Shown here one piece after another: positions 63,341 through 64,000 of a stretch of DNA of 64,000 nucleotides. Source of the stretch: Lates calcarifer (taxonomy: Eukaryota; Chordata; Actinopteri; Centropomidae); contig NC_066847.1 in NCBI RefSeq assembly GCF_001640805.2, positions 25,225,504-25,289,503 of the forward strand, given 5' to 3'. Made by a program: the position numbers and the translations under genes. Under the pieces are notes generated by a model, which was given only the letters and a program-made list of their open reading frames with translations, did not search any database and was not told the origin of the DNA. Each line of letters opens with the position of its first letter. Within the stretch, counting starts at the first letter, position 1.

Positions 63341-64000
63341 TATTCCCAGCGGCGCGGTGAGAGCGTGGCCAGAAGTGGTGCGGAAGGAGAGGGGAAGGCA
63401 CAGTAATTGTATCAAGGTCTGTAGAGATTCCCTAACCACCCACCAACCCACGCACCCCTCCTCCCACCCCACCCCCAACCCCTCCTCTCCTAAACCGCTC
63501 CTGAACCGCTTCTCAGTTAAAAGGAAAAGGGTCCCTGGGCAGCAAGAAGCAACTTCTCTCCAGAATAACCAAAAAACAGTGTGCACTCATATATGAATAA
63601 CGTTCAATTTATCACATGAAAGCCCATATATTGAATACAACACCTTGCACTGTCCCCAATTCCATCTATTTTTCAACACTGCTGATGAAAAAAAGAAATA
63701 AAAGCTGAGTTTAAATCCCAAAGTCACTTTTGCATTGTATTCTGCCAAGGAAATCCATGCTGTTTTTTGTCATAAAACTGTCATTACAACAACAACCTTT
63801 ATACATATTTGCAACTAAGAGCAAGATTTTTACACATCTTGCAATTGAGCCTGTGTGTCATCTGCTTCTTGGAGATTTCATCACAGCGTTGCTTATATTG
63901 CCATGCCACGGAAATTTCCAAGGACATACTAAGGTATACTTGATTCCTCCCACTCTCCATACCCAGCCAATGGCAGTAACAAAAATCATCATGATAACAA

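Noticed and set aside
62882..63586. 234-codon open frame, minus strand
   Set aside because: The middle is an Arg/Glu repeat from a CT-rich tract. No recognisable domain; the open frame is explained by composition.
51000..64000. irx2 or irx1 expected upstream of irx4
   Set aside because: No second homeodomain or Iroquois motif occurs on either strand in this interval; the neighbours must lie outside the window.

Overview
The window looks like teleost fish DNA, probably from a spiny-rayed fish. It is intron-containing and very rich in CA/GT, TA, CT and tetranucleotide microsatellites, it carries dispersed repeats of a kind common in fish genomes, and it has almost no coding sequence. I recognise one protein-coding gene: irx4, an Iroquois-class TALE homeobox gene. 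It is on the minus strand, complete from start to stop, with five coding exons between 50988 and 44865 and a 483-residue product. I could not decide between the teleost paralogs irx4a and irx4b.

Layout: 1-44864 is a gene desert downstream of irx4. 44865-50988 is irx4, with introns of 981, 1745, 1012 and 934 bp. 50989-51420 is the promoter area. 51420-64000 is non-coding sequence upstream of the gene, toward where other vertebrates keep irx2 and irx1 (IrxA cluster). Neither irx1 nor irx2 is inside the window, and I saw no gene downstream of irx4 either.

The desert is uneven. AT-rich and repeat-rich stretches alternate with blocks of complex, less AT-biased sequence containing homeodomain, POU, SOX and PBX/MEIS-type sites. 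Iroquois clusters are known for many deeply conserved non-coding enhancers, so I mark these blocks as candidate regulatory elements. Conservation cannot be shown from one sequence, and the calls are inference.

Notable individual signals: a roughly 70-nt imperfect hairpin at 26751-26820 whose mismatches are mostly G:U-compatible on the plus strand; an 18-bp perfect inverted repeat with a 9-bp triplication at 12637-12702; a CCAAT dyad at the irx4 promoter; a full CRE palindrome near a plus-strand TATA box that would face away from irx4; a MEIS/PBX site pair; a nested palindrome plus POU octamer; two MITE-like elements of one family; and an old 84-bp-period tandem repeat. I found no bacterial-type system, CRISPR array, tRNA, rRNA or viral gene.
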